From Dyadobacter fermentans (GTDB lineage Bacteria; Bacteroidota; Bacteroidia; Cytophagales; Spirosomataceae): 64,000 nucleotides of DNA. Shown here one piece after another: positions 46,411 to 55,065 of this stretch. Position 1 is the stretch's first letter. Every line of letters begins with the position of its first letter. Position numbers and translations under genes: made by a program. The notes under the pieces are model-generated. The model saw only the letters and a list, made by a program, of their open reading frames with translations. It was not told the origin of the DNA and searched no databases. The stretch spans positions 124,001-188,000 of the forward strand of contig NZ_JAHXBN010000008.1 of the NCBI RefSeq assembly GCF_019924045.1, given 5' to 3'.

Positions 46411-46480
46411 TGTCATCCTGAGCGAAGTCGAAGGATAAGGGCGGAGACGCCTCGACGCTTCTACTCCGCTCAGCGTGACA
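46411..46480. repeat. Interspersed inverted repeat (imperfect palindrome, 23-bp arms)
   Basis: Left arm 46411-46433 and right arm 46458-46480 are reverse complements at 19 of 23 positions, separated by 24 bases. The core of the left arm is TCCTGAGCGAAGTCGAAG. This type of sequence is known to me as a short repeat scattered in many Bacteroidota and some other bacterial genomes. Transcribed, it makes a long hairpin after the aldolase stop and before ftsE. It has no coding content. Confidence 0.75.
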
Positions 46481-46549
46481 TGAGCGATACACCACACTAG
46501 CCATTTTGAGCGTTTTCAGCTCAATCCAATCATTACTTTTAGCACAATC

Positions 46550-47233
46550 ATGACCACCGATTCGACGGAGCCAATAATCAGACTGGAAAGGGCAGATATT
46601 TATCAGGGTGAGAGGCCTGTTTTGAACGACGTTCATTTTGAGATCAATAAGGGCGAATTTGTTTACCTCATCGGTCGTACCGGTAGCGGTAAGAGCTCGC
46701 TTTTGAAAACACTATACGCCGATTTATGGCTGCATACCGGTTCTGCCAAAGTGGCCGGGTATGAGCTGCACAATATCAAAAGGGCTGATATCCCGTTCCT
46801 GCGCCGCCGTATTGGTATCGTTTTCCAGGATTTTCAATTGCTTTCCGACCGTTCTGTCGAGGATAACCTCGCATTCGTACTTCGTGCAACAGGTTGGGAA
46901 GACAAGGGCAAAATTTCGAAGCGCATTGCCGAAGTGCTCATGCAGGTAGGACTCGGAACGGCTCAGAAAAGAATGCCGCATCAGCTTTCCGGGGGGGAAC
47001 AGCAACGCGTGGTAATTGCCCGAGCCATGCTCAATGAGCCGCAAATCCTGATCGCCGATGAGCCTACGGGTAACCTAGATCCCGAGGTAGGCGACCAGAT
47101 CATGCAGGTTTTCCGCACGATCAACAATGCCGGCACTGCGATATTAATGGCAACGCACAATCACGAATTCCTGAGACGCTTCCCAGCCCGCGTAATCAAA
47201 TGCGAGAATGGCGGCGTTACAGTGAGCGAATAA
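46550..47233 (+). CDS. ftsE: Cell division ATP-binding protein FtsE
   Basis: A 227-residue ABC-type ATPase. FtsE with FtsX activates peptidoglycan hydrolases at the septum. Walker A GRTGSGKSS, the signature LSGGEQQRV and Walker B LIADEPTGNLD are intact. Similarity is to FtsE rather than LolD in the helical region. It is a single gene with a strong terminator; ftsX is not adjacent. Start ATG 46550. Confidence 0.92.
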   Translation: MTTDSTEPIIRLERADIYQGERPVLNDVHFEINKGEFVYLIGRTGSGKSSLLKTLYADLWLHTGSAKVAGYELHNIKRADIPFLRRRIGIVFQDFQLLSDRSVEDNLAFVLRATGWEDKGKISKRIAEVLMQVGLGTAQKRMPHQLSGGEQQRVVIARAMLNEPQILIADEPTGNLDPEVGDQIMQVFRTINNAGTAILMATHNHEFLRRFPARVIKCENGGVTVSE

Positions 47234-47248
47234 GATATTGAACCGAAC

Positions 47249-47285
47249 AAAAAAGGGCGTCTGAGTTAGTCAGACGCCCTTTTTT
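47249..47285. terminator. Bidirectional terminator between ftsE and porX
   Basis: A 16-bp perfect stem (47249-47264 with 47270-47285) has A and T runs at its two ends, so it can terminate both ftsE (plus) and porX (minus). The loop is five bases. Confidence 0.93.
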
Positions 47286-47299
47286 GTATTCTCTATTTA

Positions 47300-48865
47300 C
47301 TATTTTGCCTTCATATCGATTACCGGGATGATCATCTCTTCAAGCGACACGCCGCCGTGCTGGAAAGTGTCGCGGTAGAGGTTTACATATTGGTTGTAGT
47401 TGTTCGGGTAAGCGAAGAAATAATCCTCTTTCGTGAACACGTACGAAGTCGAAACGTGTGGTTTCGGCAGAAAAATACGCTCCGGCTTGCGGCATACCAT
47501 CAAGTGGTTGTCGTCGAAGCCCAGGTTTTTACCGTGTTTGTAACGGAGGTTCGTATTCGTTTCGCGGTAGCCGATAATTTTCACCGGTTTCTGCACCCGG
47601 ATCATACCATGGTCGGTGGTGAGGATCAGGCGGCCCTTTTTCTCGGCTACTTTGCGAATGAAATCCAATAGCGGCGAATGCTGGAACCAAGAGCGGGTAA
47701 TGGAACGATAAGCCGCTTCGTCCGGGGCCAGTTCTTTGATCATCTGCACGTCGGTACGCGCGTGGGAAAGCATATCCACAAAGTTGTAGACAATCACATT
47801 CAACTGGTTGGTCAATAGATTGTTGAACGTGTCTACCAGTGCTTTACCCTGGTTGGTATTCAATATCTTGTTATACGAGAACTTGATATTCAAGTGGTTC
47901 ATTTCGAGCTGCTTTTGAAGGAAATCCTGCTCGTGGTTGTTCAAGCCTTCTTCACCTTCCGGGGTATTTTCGTCGCTTACCCACCATTGCGGATGCTTAC
48001 GTTCCATTTCGCTCGGCATGAGACCGGAGAAGATCGCGTTACGTGCGTAACCAGTTGTGGTTGGCAAAATAGAGTAGTACGACGATTCTTCTTCGATATT
48101 AAAAAACTCCTGCAAAATAGGCTGGATCATTTTCCACTGGTCATAGCGGAAGTTGTCGATCAACAGGAAAAATACCGGCTCGCTCGATCCTTTCAAATGC
48201 GGGAATACCTTTTGTTTCATCAACTGGTGCGACAGGATCGGCTTGTCGGAACGCGGGTCGTTGAGCCACTCCTCATACTCATCTTCAATAAATTTGCAGA
48301 AATTGGCATTCGCCTCGCTTTTTTGCATGCTGAAAACCTCAGCCATTCCCTGATCGTCGGAGCTTTCGAGTTCCAGCTCCCAGTAAATGAGTTTTTTGTA
48401 AATATCGGCCCATTCCTCGTGCCCGATGCGGTCCTGGTATTGCATGGCCAGGCTGCGGAATTCTTGTTGATAGCTGAGCGTCGTCTTTTCGGTTACCAGG
48501 CGTTTGTTGTCGAGGATCTTTTTAACCGAAAGTAATATCTGGTTGGGATTCAGTGGTTTGATGAGGTAATCATCGATTTTGGAGCCGATGGCATCTTCCA
48601 TAATGTGCTCCTCCTCGCTTTTGGTGATCATCACCACAGGCAGGTTAGGCTGCTGTTGCTTGATCTGCGCGAGTGTTTCAAGACCGGTCATGCCCGGCAT
48701 CATTTCGTCGAGGAAAACAATGTCAAACCGGTCATTCTCAATGCGGTCCAGCGCATCGGCACCGCTGTTCACGGGCGTAACGTTGTAACCTTTATTGGTG
48801 AGGAACATGATATGCGGTTTGAGAAGATCTATTTCGTCATCGGCCCAAAGGATGTTATATTGCAT
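47300..48865 (-). CDS. porX: T9SS response regulator PorX (receiver-PglZ)
   Basis: PorX is a response regulator that controls T9SS gene expression; it signals with the PorY sensor and SigP. The 521-residue protein has an N-terminal receiver domain with the acidic pair at 9-10, the phospho-accepting Asp53 (IVFLDEMMPG) and a lysine near 104-106. A helical linker follows. Then comes a PglZ (alkaline phosphatase superfamily) domain from about residue 200, with the metal-site TTDHGM. The architecture is distinct from transcription factors and characteristic of PorX. PorY is not in the window. Confidence 0.94.
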   Translation of the reverse strand: MQYNILWADDEIDLLKPHIMFLTNKGYNVTPVNSGADALDRIENDRFDIVFLDEMMPGMTGLETLAQIKQQQPNLPVVMITKSEEEHIMEDAIGSKIDDYLIKPLNPNQILLSVKKILDNKRLVTEKTTLSYQQEFRSLAMQYQDRIGHEEWADIYKKLIYWELELESSDDQGMAEVFSMQKSEANANFCKFIEDEYEEWLNDPRSDKPILSHQLMKQKVFPHLKGSSEPVFFLLIDNFRYDQWKMIQPILQEFFNIEEESSYYSILPTTTGYARNAIFSGLMPSEMERKHPQWWVSDENTPEGEEGLNNHEQDFLQKQLEMNHLNIKFSYNKILNTNQGKALVDTFNNLLTNQLNVIVYNFVDMLSHARTDVQMIKELAPDEAAYRSITRSWFQHSPLLDFIRKVAEKKGRLILTTDHGMIRVQKPVKIIGYRETNTNLRYKHGKNLGFDDNHLMVCRKPERIFLPKPHVSTSYVFTKEDYFFAYPNNYNQYVNLYRDTFQHGGVSLEEMIIPVIDMKAK

Positions 48866-49028
48866 AAGGCTCTTTTTTCAAGTGGTAATTAGTTTAAAAC
48901 AATAAAAGGCTAACGCATGGGAAGAAGCTGGTCGTATACGTAAAACGGTTTTAACGTTTTTTAAGAAATATACGGCTAATCCTTATACGTTAACCTTCCT
49001 TGTAAAAAATGTATTCCACAAAAGGCTG

Positions 49029-49772
49029 TTACGACAAAAATTTTCTGGTGACCCGGTCGAGGTCATCAGGCGTGTCCACACCATGCGAATCATCAGAAGT
49101 AACTACCGCCTTGATCGCGTAGCCGTTTTCGAGCCAGCGCAGCTGCTCCAATGCTTCGGCTTTTTCCAGCGACGACACGGGAAGTTTCGTTATTTCGGCT
49201 AAAACATCGGTTCTGTAAGCGTAAATGCCGATGTGTTTGTAAAAAACATGGGATTTCAGAAAGTCTTCCTGGCTCTGCGCATTTCGCAGGTATGGGATCG
49301 TTTGCCGGCTGAAATACATGACGTCATTTCGCTTGTTCAGAACCGCCTTGGGCACATTCACGTTGAAGAGAATGTCGTCGTTGTCGATCACTTTGACCAA
49401 CGTGGCGAGTTCGGTTTCACCATTCAGGACCGCGGCGAGGTGGTCGATCGGCTCCGGACTTATGAATGGTTCGTCGCCCTGGATGTTGATCACGTATTCG
49501 TATTCGCCTTCGGTTTTGTTGAGGGCTTCAAAGCAGCGATCGGTGCCGCTCTGGTGGTCCTGGGAGGTCATCACCGCGGTTCCGCCGAACTCGCGGACGT
49601 GGTTCAATATCCTTTCATCGTCCGTCGCTACGATAACCTGATCGAGTTGAGTAGCTTTGGATGCTTGTTCGTAGACCCGCTGGATCATGCTTTTTCCACC
49701 AATATCCACCAAAGCCTTGGCAGGAAAGCGGGTAGAAGCGTAGCGGGCCGGTATTATTCCTAGAATGCGCAC
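49029..49772 (-). CDS. kdsB: 3-deoxy-manno-octulosonate cytidylyltransferase
   Basis: KdsB activates Kdo as CMP-Kdo for lipopolysaccharide synthesis. The 247-residue protein begins MRILGIIPARYASTRFPAKA at GTG 49772, which is the conserved N-terminus. An upstream in-frame start (TTG 49823) overlaps the start of the divergent DUF4905 gene and is not used. Further hallmarks are MIQRVYEQA, VIVATDDERI, INIQGDEPFI and KHIGIYAYR. It shows a lipopolysaccharide-bearing outer membrane. Confidence 0.95.
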   Translation of the reverse strand: MRILGIIPARYASTRFPAKALVDIGGKSMIQRVYEQASKATQLDQVIVATDDERILNHVREFGGTAVMTSQDHQSGTDRCFEALNKTEGEYEYVINIQGDEPFISPEPIDHLAAVLNGETELATLVKVIDNDDILFNVNVPKAVLNKRNDVMYFSRQTIPYLRNAQSQEDFLKSHVFYKHIGIYAYRTDVLAEITKLPVSSLEKAEALEQLRWLENGYAIKAVVTSDDSHGVDTPDDLDRVTRKFLS

Positions 49773-49817
49773 GAGGTCGTTGTCAGTTAAATTCGAATTC
49801 AAAATAAAGGTAAAAAA

Positions 49818-50606
49818 TTGCAAAATCTTTTTTCGTTCCGGTTTTCGGAAAACATCTGGCGGGTAATGCCCGATGCCGATTCGGGCAGTTCGCTGTGGGC
49901 CATCGAGTTACGCAATGTGGAACGGCGTGAAGTGTCGTTTGCCGTGCTCGATACAGATAACCTCGCCATAAACTGGCAGCGGCACGTGGAAGGTACGGAT
50001 TGGTGGACATCCCTGACCGCTTTTTCAGACCACCACATTTTCTTACACAACTACCGCTACCCCGAAGTCCCCGAACCGACGGACCTGCTTGCTGTGAACG
50101 CGGAAACCGGATTGCTATCATGGATTTTATCCAATCATTTACTGGTCAGCAATGCAGGAAATGGCTTGCTGGAAATAGCTACCAAGCAGGGAGATTCATT
50201 TAAACATCTGCACTGCAACGCCACGACCGGCGAGGTACAACCATTGATTGCCGGGCAGACCGAACCGGGAGAGGAAATAATTTTAACGGAGCCAGTTCGT
50301 TACAACGAAGGGAACAGGTATTTCGGACAGCTTGCGCAATTTATTAGTAACGCAACCGGCGGTCACAACCCCGTAGCCATTGATTATTTGGAGAAAAGAC
50401 CCTATATAATCTTTTCTTATTATATTTACGAGCAAGATAAAACAGTGCAATACCTCCTCATAGTAACCGATCAGAAGCAACAGGTTTTACACGAGAAACT
50501 ATCGGAAGAGCGGGAAGGAACGGGCCGCTCGACGATGATGCTGAAAGCGTCCACACTGGTTTATCTGAAAAATAGCAACGAGTTTTCGAGTTTAACGCTT
50601 TCATAA
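49818..50606 (+). CDS. DUF4905 domain-containing protein
   Basis: A 262-residue protein matching the DUF4905 family, known mainly in Cytophagales and related Bacteroidota. It opens with a FRFSENIWRVMPDAD segment and has repeated beta strands (LLAVNAETGLLSWIL, NGLLEIATKQGD, CNATTGEVQPLI) that look like a small beta-propeller. The start is TTG 49818; an ATG at 49866 is possible but would lose the conserved opening. It has no signal peptide. Function is unknown. It may be in a unit with the following LysM gene, three bases downstream. Confidence 0.8.
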   Translation: MQNLFSFRFSENIWRVMPDADSGSSLWAIELRNVERREVSFAVLDTDNLAINWQRHVEGTDWWTSLTAFSDHHIFLHNYRYPEVPEPTDLLAVNAETGLLSWILSNHLLVSNAGNGLLEIATKQGDSFKHLHCNATTGEVQPLIAGQTEPGEEIILTEPVRYNEGNRYFGQLAQFISNATGGHNPVAIDYLEKRPYIIFSYYIYEQDKTVQYLLIVTDQKQQVLHEKLSEEREGTGRSTMMLKASTLVYLKNSNEFSSLTLS

Positions 50607-50609
50607 TAA

Positions 50610-51602
50610 ATGAAATACATTTTTTGCCTAGCCCTTTTGGCAGGATTGATGACAGGTTTGACGAGTGCCCGGGCTAAGGGATTGAATGCTGTTGACTCCG
50701 TGGGGGTTGAAAAAGTAGGGGGAAAGATCTTCATTATACATAGGGTTAACCAGGGACAGACGATGTTCGCTGTTGTACGCCAATACGGAACGACGATCCA
50801 TGCCTTGCGCGAAGCCAATCCCGGCATGAGCGATCAGATTCAGTCGGGGCAGACGATCAGGGTGCCTTACACGCCTAAGGTCACCAAGAAAGAAACCAAA
50901 AAAGACGAAAAGAAAGAGGAGAAAAAGGAATTGGTGAAAGCAGAGGTGAAGGAAACCAAGCCTGTTGCCGACTCCCCGTCCGTAGCTACCAGCACCACTG
51001 CGCCGTCGGCGTCTTCTGCCGCCGCGCTTCCCGCCAATGGCATTCATAAAGTAGAACCCGGCCAGACATTGTACCGCGTAGCCGTGAAATACGGTGTGTT
51101 GATGGCTGATTTGCGTAAGTGGAACAATCTGACGGACGATAACCTCAAAGACGGCCAGGAGTTGATCGTCAGCGAAAAAGGTGCGGAAAAAGCAGCTGCA
51201 CCTGCTTCCACACCGCCTCCTGCCAAAGTTGCTACGACGGTGGTGAAAGACTCGGTGAAAGCCAAAACGGCCGTTCCGGAAAAAGTAGTGAAGCCTGTGG
51301 AAGAAGTAGCTCCGCCGAAAGTGGTAAAAAGCAAGAAAAAATCGGAGTCAGGCCTTGCAGAGGTGATTGAAACAGACGAAAGCACCAGCAAATTCCTGGG
51401 CTTGCACCGCACAGCGCCGATTGGCTCGCTGGTGGAGGTTCTGAATGAATATAACCAGGAAAAAATCATCGTCCGTATTATCGGCCGCATTCCCGACACA
51501 AGCGTAAACGACGACATTGTGATCAAGCTGTCGTCACGCGCATTTGAAAAAGTTTCTCCCAACAGCAAACGATTCAGGGCCGTAGTGAGTTACCTTGAGT
51601 AA
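50610..51602 (+). CDS. LysM peptidoglycan-binding protein with a double-psi barrel-like C-terminal domain
   Basis: A 330-residue exported protein. A signal peptide lies at residues 1-22. Two LysM motifs follow, near residues 48-90 (NQGQTMFAVVRQYG to IQSGQTIRVPY) and 148-190 (EPGQTLYRVAVKYG to KDGQELIV). A lysine/alanine/proline-rich linker comes next, and a C-terminal 85-residue segment (LAEVIETDES to RAVVSYLE) resembles the RlpA-type double-psi beta-barrel (VRIIGRIPD, KLSSRAFEKV). It is probably periplasmic and binds peptidoglycan; lytic activity is unproven. Confidence 0.85.
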   Translation: MKYIFCLALLAGLMTGLTSARAKGLNAVDSVGVEKVGGKIFIIHRVNQGQTMFAVVRQYGTTIHALREANPGMSDQIQSGQTIRVPYTPKVTKKETKKDEKKEEKKELVKAEVKETKPVADSPSVATSTTAPSASSAAALPANGIHKVEPGQTLYRVAVKYGVLMADLRKWNNLTDDNLKDGQELIVSEKGAEKAAAPASTPPPAKVATTVVKDSVKAKTAVPEKVVKPVEEVAPPKVVKSKKKSESGLAEVIETDESTSKFLGLHRTAPIGSLVEVLNEYNQEKIIVRIIGRIPDTSVNDDIVIKLSSRAFEKVSPNSKRFRAVVSYLE

Positions 51603-51619
51603 GTACAGAAGAAGACATT

Positions 51620-51832
51620 ATGAAACACTCACCACAGTTTCGTTCGAAAAGAGAGGAAGAGCGGGAAGCGCTTAAACATACCACGGGATACAAGGTTTGG
51701 AGTGTGATGTTCACGCTTTTGTATCCGTTTATCGCCATTTTTACATTCCTTTTTTCAGGGATAGTGATGATTTTCTCAGGTATCTCCCGTGTGCTGGCTT
51801 ACCTGTTTGGAGGTAGCCATGCCCGACGTTAG
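51620..51832 (+). CDS. Small membrane protein of unknown function
   Basis: A 70-residue protein with a charged N-terminus (RSKREEEREALKH) and one or two hydrophobic helices (KVWSVMFTLLYPFIAIFTFLFSGIVMIFSGISRVLAYLF). It is between the LysM and TIGR02757 genes and overlaps the latter by 14 bases, which supports real translation. I do not recognise a family. Confidence 0.65.
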   Translation: MKHSPQFRSKREEEREALKHTTGYKVWSVMFTLLYPFIAIFTFLFSGIVMIFSGISRVLAYLFGGSHARR

Positions 51833-52619
51833 TCAAACTGCCTACCCGCCGTCTTTCGTGGCCGAGTTGCTTGATGAGAAGGTGGCGCAATACAATCAGC
51901 CTGATTTCATTCCTTTTGACCCCATCAGTATTCCGCACCGGTTTTCGGTGAAGCAGGATATTGAAATCATGGGTTTTTGGGCCGCAGTGCTCGCCTGGGG
52001 CCAGCGCAAAACCATTATCAACAAATGTCTTGAACTGGCTGCATTAATGGACAACGCGCCTTACGACTTTGTGCGAAACCACCACGACAGCGACCTGAAA
52101 CCATTCCTGCATTTCAAACACCGCACTTTCAACGCTACCGATACCCTTTATTTCCTGCATTTCTTTCAGGAATACTACAAAATCCACGATTCGCTGGAAT
52201 TCGCATTCAGCAGCCAGATGAACCCCGGCGACGTTACCATCGAAAACGCGCTAACCGGGTTCCACGACCTGTTTTCGAACTCTGAAGATTTTCCCGCACG
52301 TACACGCAAGCACATTGCTACGCCTGCGCGCAAGTCCTCGTGCAAGCGCCTGAACATGTTCCTGCGCTGGATGGTCCGCAAAGACAATAATGGTGTGGAC
52401 TTCGGCATCTGGAACACCCTCCGCCCCGCACAACTCGTTTGCCCCTGCGATGTCCACGTCGACCGCGTCGCGCGCGTCCTGGGCCTCATCAAACGGCCTG
52501 TTACCGACTGGCAGACTGCTACCGAGCTTACCGCTTCACTGCGCCTGCTCGATCCCCATGATCCTGTGAAGTATGACTTTGCATTGTTTGGATTGGGGAT
52601 TGAGGGGTTTGCCAGTTAA
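51819..52619 (+). CDS. TIGR02757 (DUF2400) family protein
   Basis: A 266-residue protein of the TIGR02757 family. The SIPHRFSVKQDIEIMGFWAAVLAWGQRKTI segment and KRLNMFLRWMVRKDNNGVDFGIW are conserved blocks; the tail CDVHVDRVARVLGLIKR resembles helix-hairpin-helix DNA glycosylases. A DNA-repair function has been suggested but is not established. ATG 51819 overlaps the end of the small membrane protein gene. Confidence 0.88.
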   Translation: MPDVSQTAYPPSFVAELLDEKVAQYNQPDFIPFDPISIPHRFSVKQDIEIMGFWAAVLAWGQRKTIINKCLELAALMDNAPYDFVRNHHDSDLKPFLHFKHRTFNATDTLYFLHFFQEYYKIHDSLEFAFSSQMNPGDVTIENALTGFHDLFSNSEDFPARTRKHIATPARKSSCKRLNMFLRWMVRKDNNGVDFGIWNTLRPAQLVCPCDVHVDRVARVLGLIKRPVTDWQTATELTASLRLLDPHDPVKYDFALFGLGIEGFAS

Positions 52620-52876
52620 TTTTTGAGACAAGTAAAAGTAACTGACAGAGGGATTGGCGGCTGTAATTAGCTTCATGCTAAAAGAAATACTTGCCTTGAT
52701 TAGAATTCATTTTTTCCATTTCTAAGAGATAAATCTACCGCCGATTTTGGGCACACCTTTGACAAATCCATTCCTGCCAATCGGTCATTTCATAGTTGTT
52801 TGTTGGATTTGATAGTTCATTTTAGAATAGATCCTGGCGATCGTTGAGCTATTCATTCATATTAAACGACACCCGT

Positions 52877-54832
52877 ATGAAACATTTTTTCAAACCGATT
52901 TTGGCATTATTCGTATTACTTGGAGCAGTTCTGCATTCAGGCAATGCGCAAACACATTATGGCTCCGGCGCAGGGACTTTCGGTGACGGACATGCATTTT
53001 TTGGTACTAATGCAGGTAGCACGAATACCACGGGGGCATTCAATACCAACATGGGGCATTTTTCCGGCATGAATTCAGTTTCCAGTTACAACACTTTTGT
53101 AGGACACAGCACTGGAAAGTTGAGCACCGGTGCCGCCAACACTTATTTAGGATATAATGCGGGAATTAGTACAGGCAATTTCAACTACAATACTTACGTC
53201 GGCTCAAATTCAGGTGGGGCTACCGCTGGTTCGAACAATGCTTTTTTAGGAGCAAGTGCAGGTTCACAAAGTACCGGATCGAACAACGTCTTTCTCGGCT
53301 TTGAAACAGGAAACTTTGCCAAAGACGGCATCGATAATGTATTTGTTGGAGCGAAAGCTGGTTATTCCAGCAAGAATCACCACAATGTTTTTGTGGGCAC
53401 AGAGGCGGGCTACAACAATCAGCAGAGCGACAATGTCTTTATCGGCTGGAAGTCCGGGAATGCGAACGTGTCGGGTTTTGCCAATACTTATGTTGGAAGC
53501 AAAGCCGGTTTGAATGCGAAAGGCAGCGGCAATACACTCATCGGCCATCAAGCCGGTACCACTCTGGAGAAACTTGATTTCAGCACTTTTGTCGGAACCG
53601 GTGCTGGTAGCGCCGCCGAGGGCACCGGCAATAGCTTCTACGGCCCGTCCGCAGGTGTAGAAAGTAGAGGTGACTACAACCTTTTCCTGGGTTTTTCAAC
53701 AGGGGCGCTCAGTAACGGAAGTGGTAACATTATGATGGGGACCAACGCGGGGTTCTATAATGGTGGGAGCGACAATACTTTTATCGGTAAAGAATCCGGT
53801 TATTTGAACATATCAGGGCTTGGAAACGCATTTCTGGGGGAGACTTCCGGCAGGAACAACGATAGCGGTACTGGTAACGCGTTTTTCGGGAACAAGACAG
53901 GTTACTCGAACAAATCGGGAAGCCTGAATACATTCCTGGGTTACGGGTCCGGGTATAGCAACACGACGGGCGAGAAAAATACTTACCTGGGATATAATGC
54001 GGGAGGGAAAGCGGATATTGTCAATGCTACTGCCCTCGGAGCCGGAGCAAAAGTGACAGCCAGTAACTGCCTGATATTAGGGAGCAATGCCAACGTTGGA
54101 ATTGGTGTTTCTGCGCCGGTTTATCAGCTTCAACTAAGCGCCGCAACGGCTGCTAAGGCAGGATCTTCCACCTGGGCCGTGATGTCGGATCAAAGACTTA
54201 AAAAGAATATCACGGAATTCACAGATGGCCTCGACCTGCTCAGGAAGATGCAGCCCGTCTGGTTTCAATACAACGGCCAGGCAGGCATCGAAACAGGCGA
54301 CAAGAAGTTTGTAGGCATTATCGCTCAGGAAATGCAGAAAGTAGCGCCTTACACGGTTGGTACATTTGTATATCAAGATTCGTTGGGCAACAAAACAGAA
54401 TACCTGGATTATGATGCCAATGCGGTTACTTATATTCTAATCAACTCCGTGAAGGAGCAGCAGCGCATTATCGAGGATAAGGAAGCCCAAATACAGAATT
54501 TGGAAAGCCGGCTTGAAAGGTTGGAGCGCTTAATGAGTGCTACGCCGGGGGTTTTCAACAGCGTTGGAAAAGAGGCTGGCAATTTGGAGCAAAATGTACC
54601 CAATGGCTTTTCGAATAAGACTTCCATTAAGTATTTCATTCCGCAATCTGTAAAAACAGCCGTAATCGATATTTACACAGTGGCGGGAGTAAAAGTGAGC
54701 TCTCATACGATATTAGAGCGTGGGGCAGGTGAATTGGTGATTTCAGCAGATAAATACCGGAGCGGGGTGCACGTCTATGACCTGGTTATGGATGGAAAGA
54801 GCCTCGGAGCGAAGAAGATGGTGGTGGAATAG
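52877..54832 (+). CDS. Surface repeat protein with S74 chaperone domain and T9SS-like C-terminus (paralogue 1)
   Basis: A 651-residue secreted protein. A signal peptide ends near residue 24 (SGNAQ). Residues about 36-378 contain some 19 repeats of 16-17 residues of the form N-x-F-x-G-x-x-x-G (e.g. NVFVGTEAGYN), a YadA-like or pentapeptide-like beta-roll. A region with VNATALGAG and ILGSNANVGIG leads to an S74 peptidase/intramolecular chaperone domain (437-530) starting SDQRLKKNI, with the Ser437-Lys442 dyad. A short coiled coil (526-555) follows and a C-terminal domain (569-651) beginning LEQNVPNGFS. Phage tailspikes and some bacterial surface proteins use this S74 domain for trimerisation and self-cleavage. 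Confidence 0.88.
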   Translation: MKHFFKPILALFVLLGAVLHSGNAQTHYGSGAGTFGDGHAFFGTNAGSTNTTGAFNTNMGHFSGMNSVSSYNTFVGHSTGKLSTGAANTYLGYNAGISTGNFNYNTYVGSNSGGATAGSNNAFLGASAGSQSTGSNNVFLGFETGNFAKDGIDNVFVGAKAGYSSKNHHNVFVGTEAGYNNQQSDNVFIGWKSGNANVSGFANTYVGSKAGLNAKGSGNTLIGHQAGTTLEKLDFSTFVGTGAGSAAEGTGNSFYGPSAGVESRGDYNLFLGFSTGALSNGSGNIMMGTNAGFYNGGSDNTFIGKESGYLNISGLGNAFLGETSGRNNDSGTGNAFFGNKTGYSNKSGSLNTFLGYGSGYSNTTGEKNTYLGYNAGGKADIVNATALGAGAKVTASNCLILGSNANVGIGVSAPVYQLQLSAATAAKAGSSTWAVMSDQRLKKNITEFTDGLDLLRKMQPVWFQYNGQAGIETGDKKFVGIIAQEMQKVAPYTVGTFVYQDSLGNKTEYLDYDANAVTYILINSVKEQQRIIEDKEAQIQNLESRLERLERLMSATPGVFNSVGKEAGNLEQNVPNGFSNKTSIKYFIPQSVKTAVIDIYTVAGVKVSSHTILERGAGELVISADKYRSGVHVYDLVMDGKSLGAKKMVVE

Positions 54833-54852
54833 GGGTTTTAGCCGAAAGAATT

Positions 54853-54882
54853 GAGAGGGCTTTGGTTACGAGCCCTCTTTTT
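54853..54882 (+). terminator. Terminator after the first S74 paralogue
   Basis: An 8-bp stem (54854-54861 with 54871-54878) and a T run. It separates the two paralogues into different transcripts. Confidence 0.85.
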
Positions 54883-55065
54883 GTTGATGAGCGATCACTG
54901 TGATTGATCGAGTAAACAAGCGCGAATTATGGTCTTACATCCGGCAGCTAACTGTGAATATCCGCTGCTTCATTGTTTTTCCGTTCTCCCGCAGCTTCCA
55001 GCCAGTTTTGTACCAGTTACAAAATCCATTGAGGTAAATCCTTACTCACTTAAAACATTATTGAT

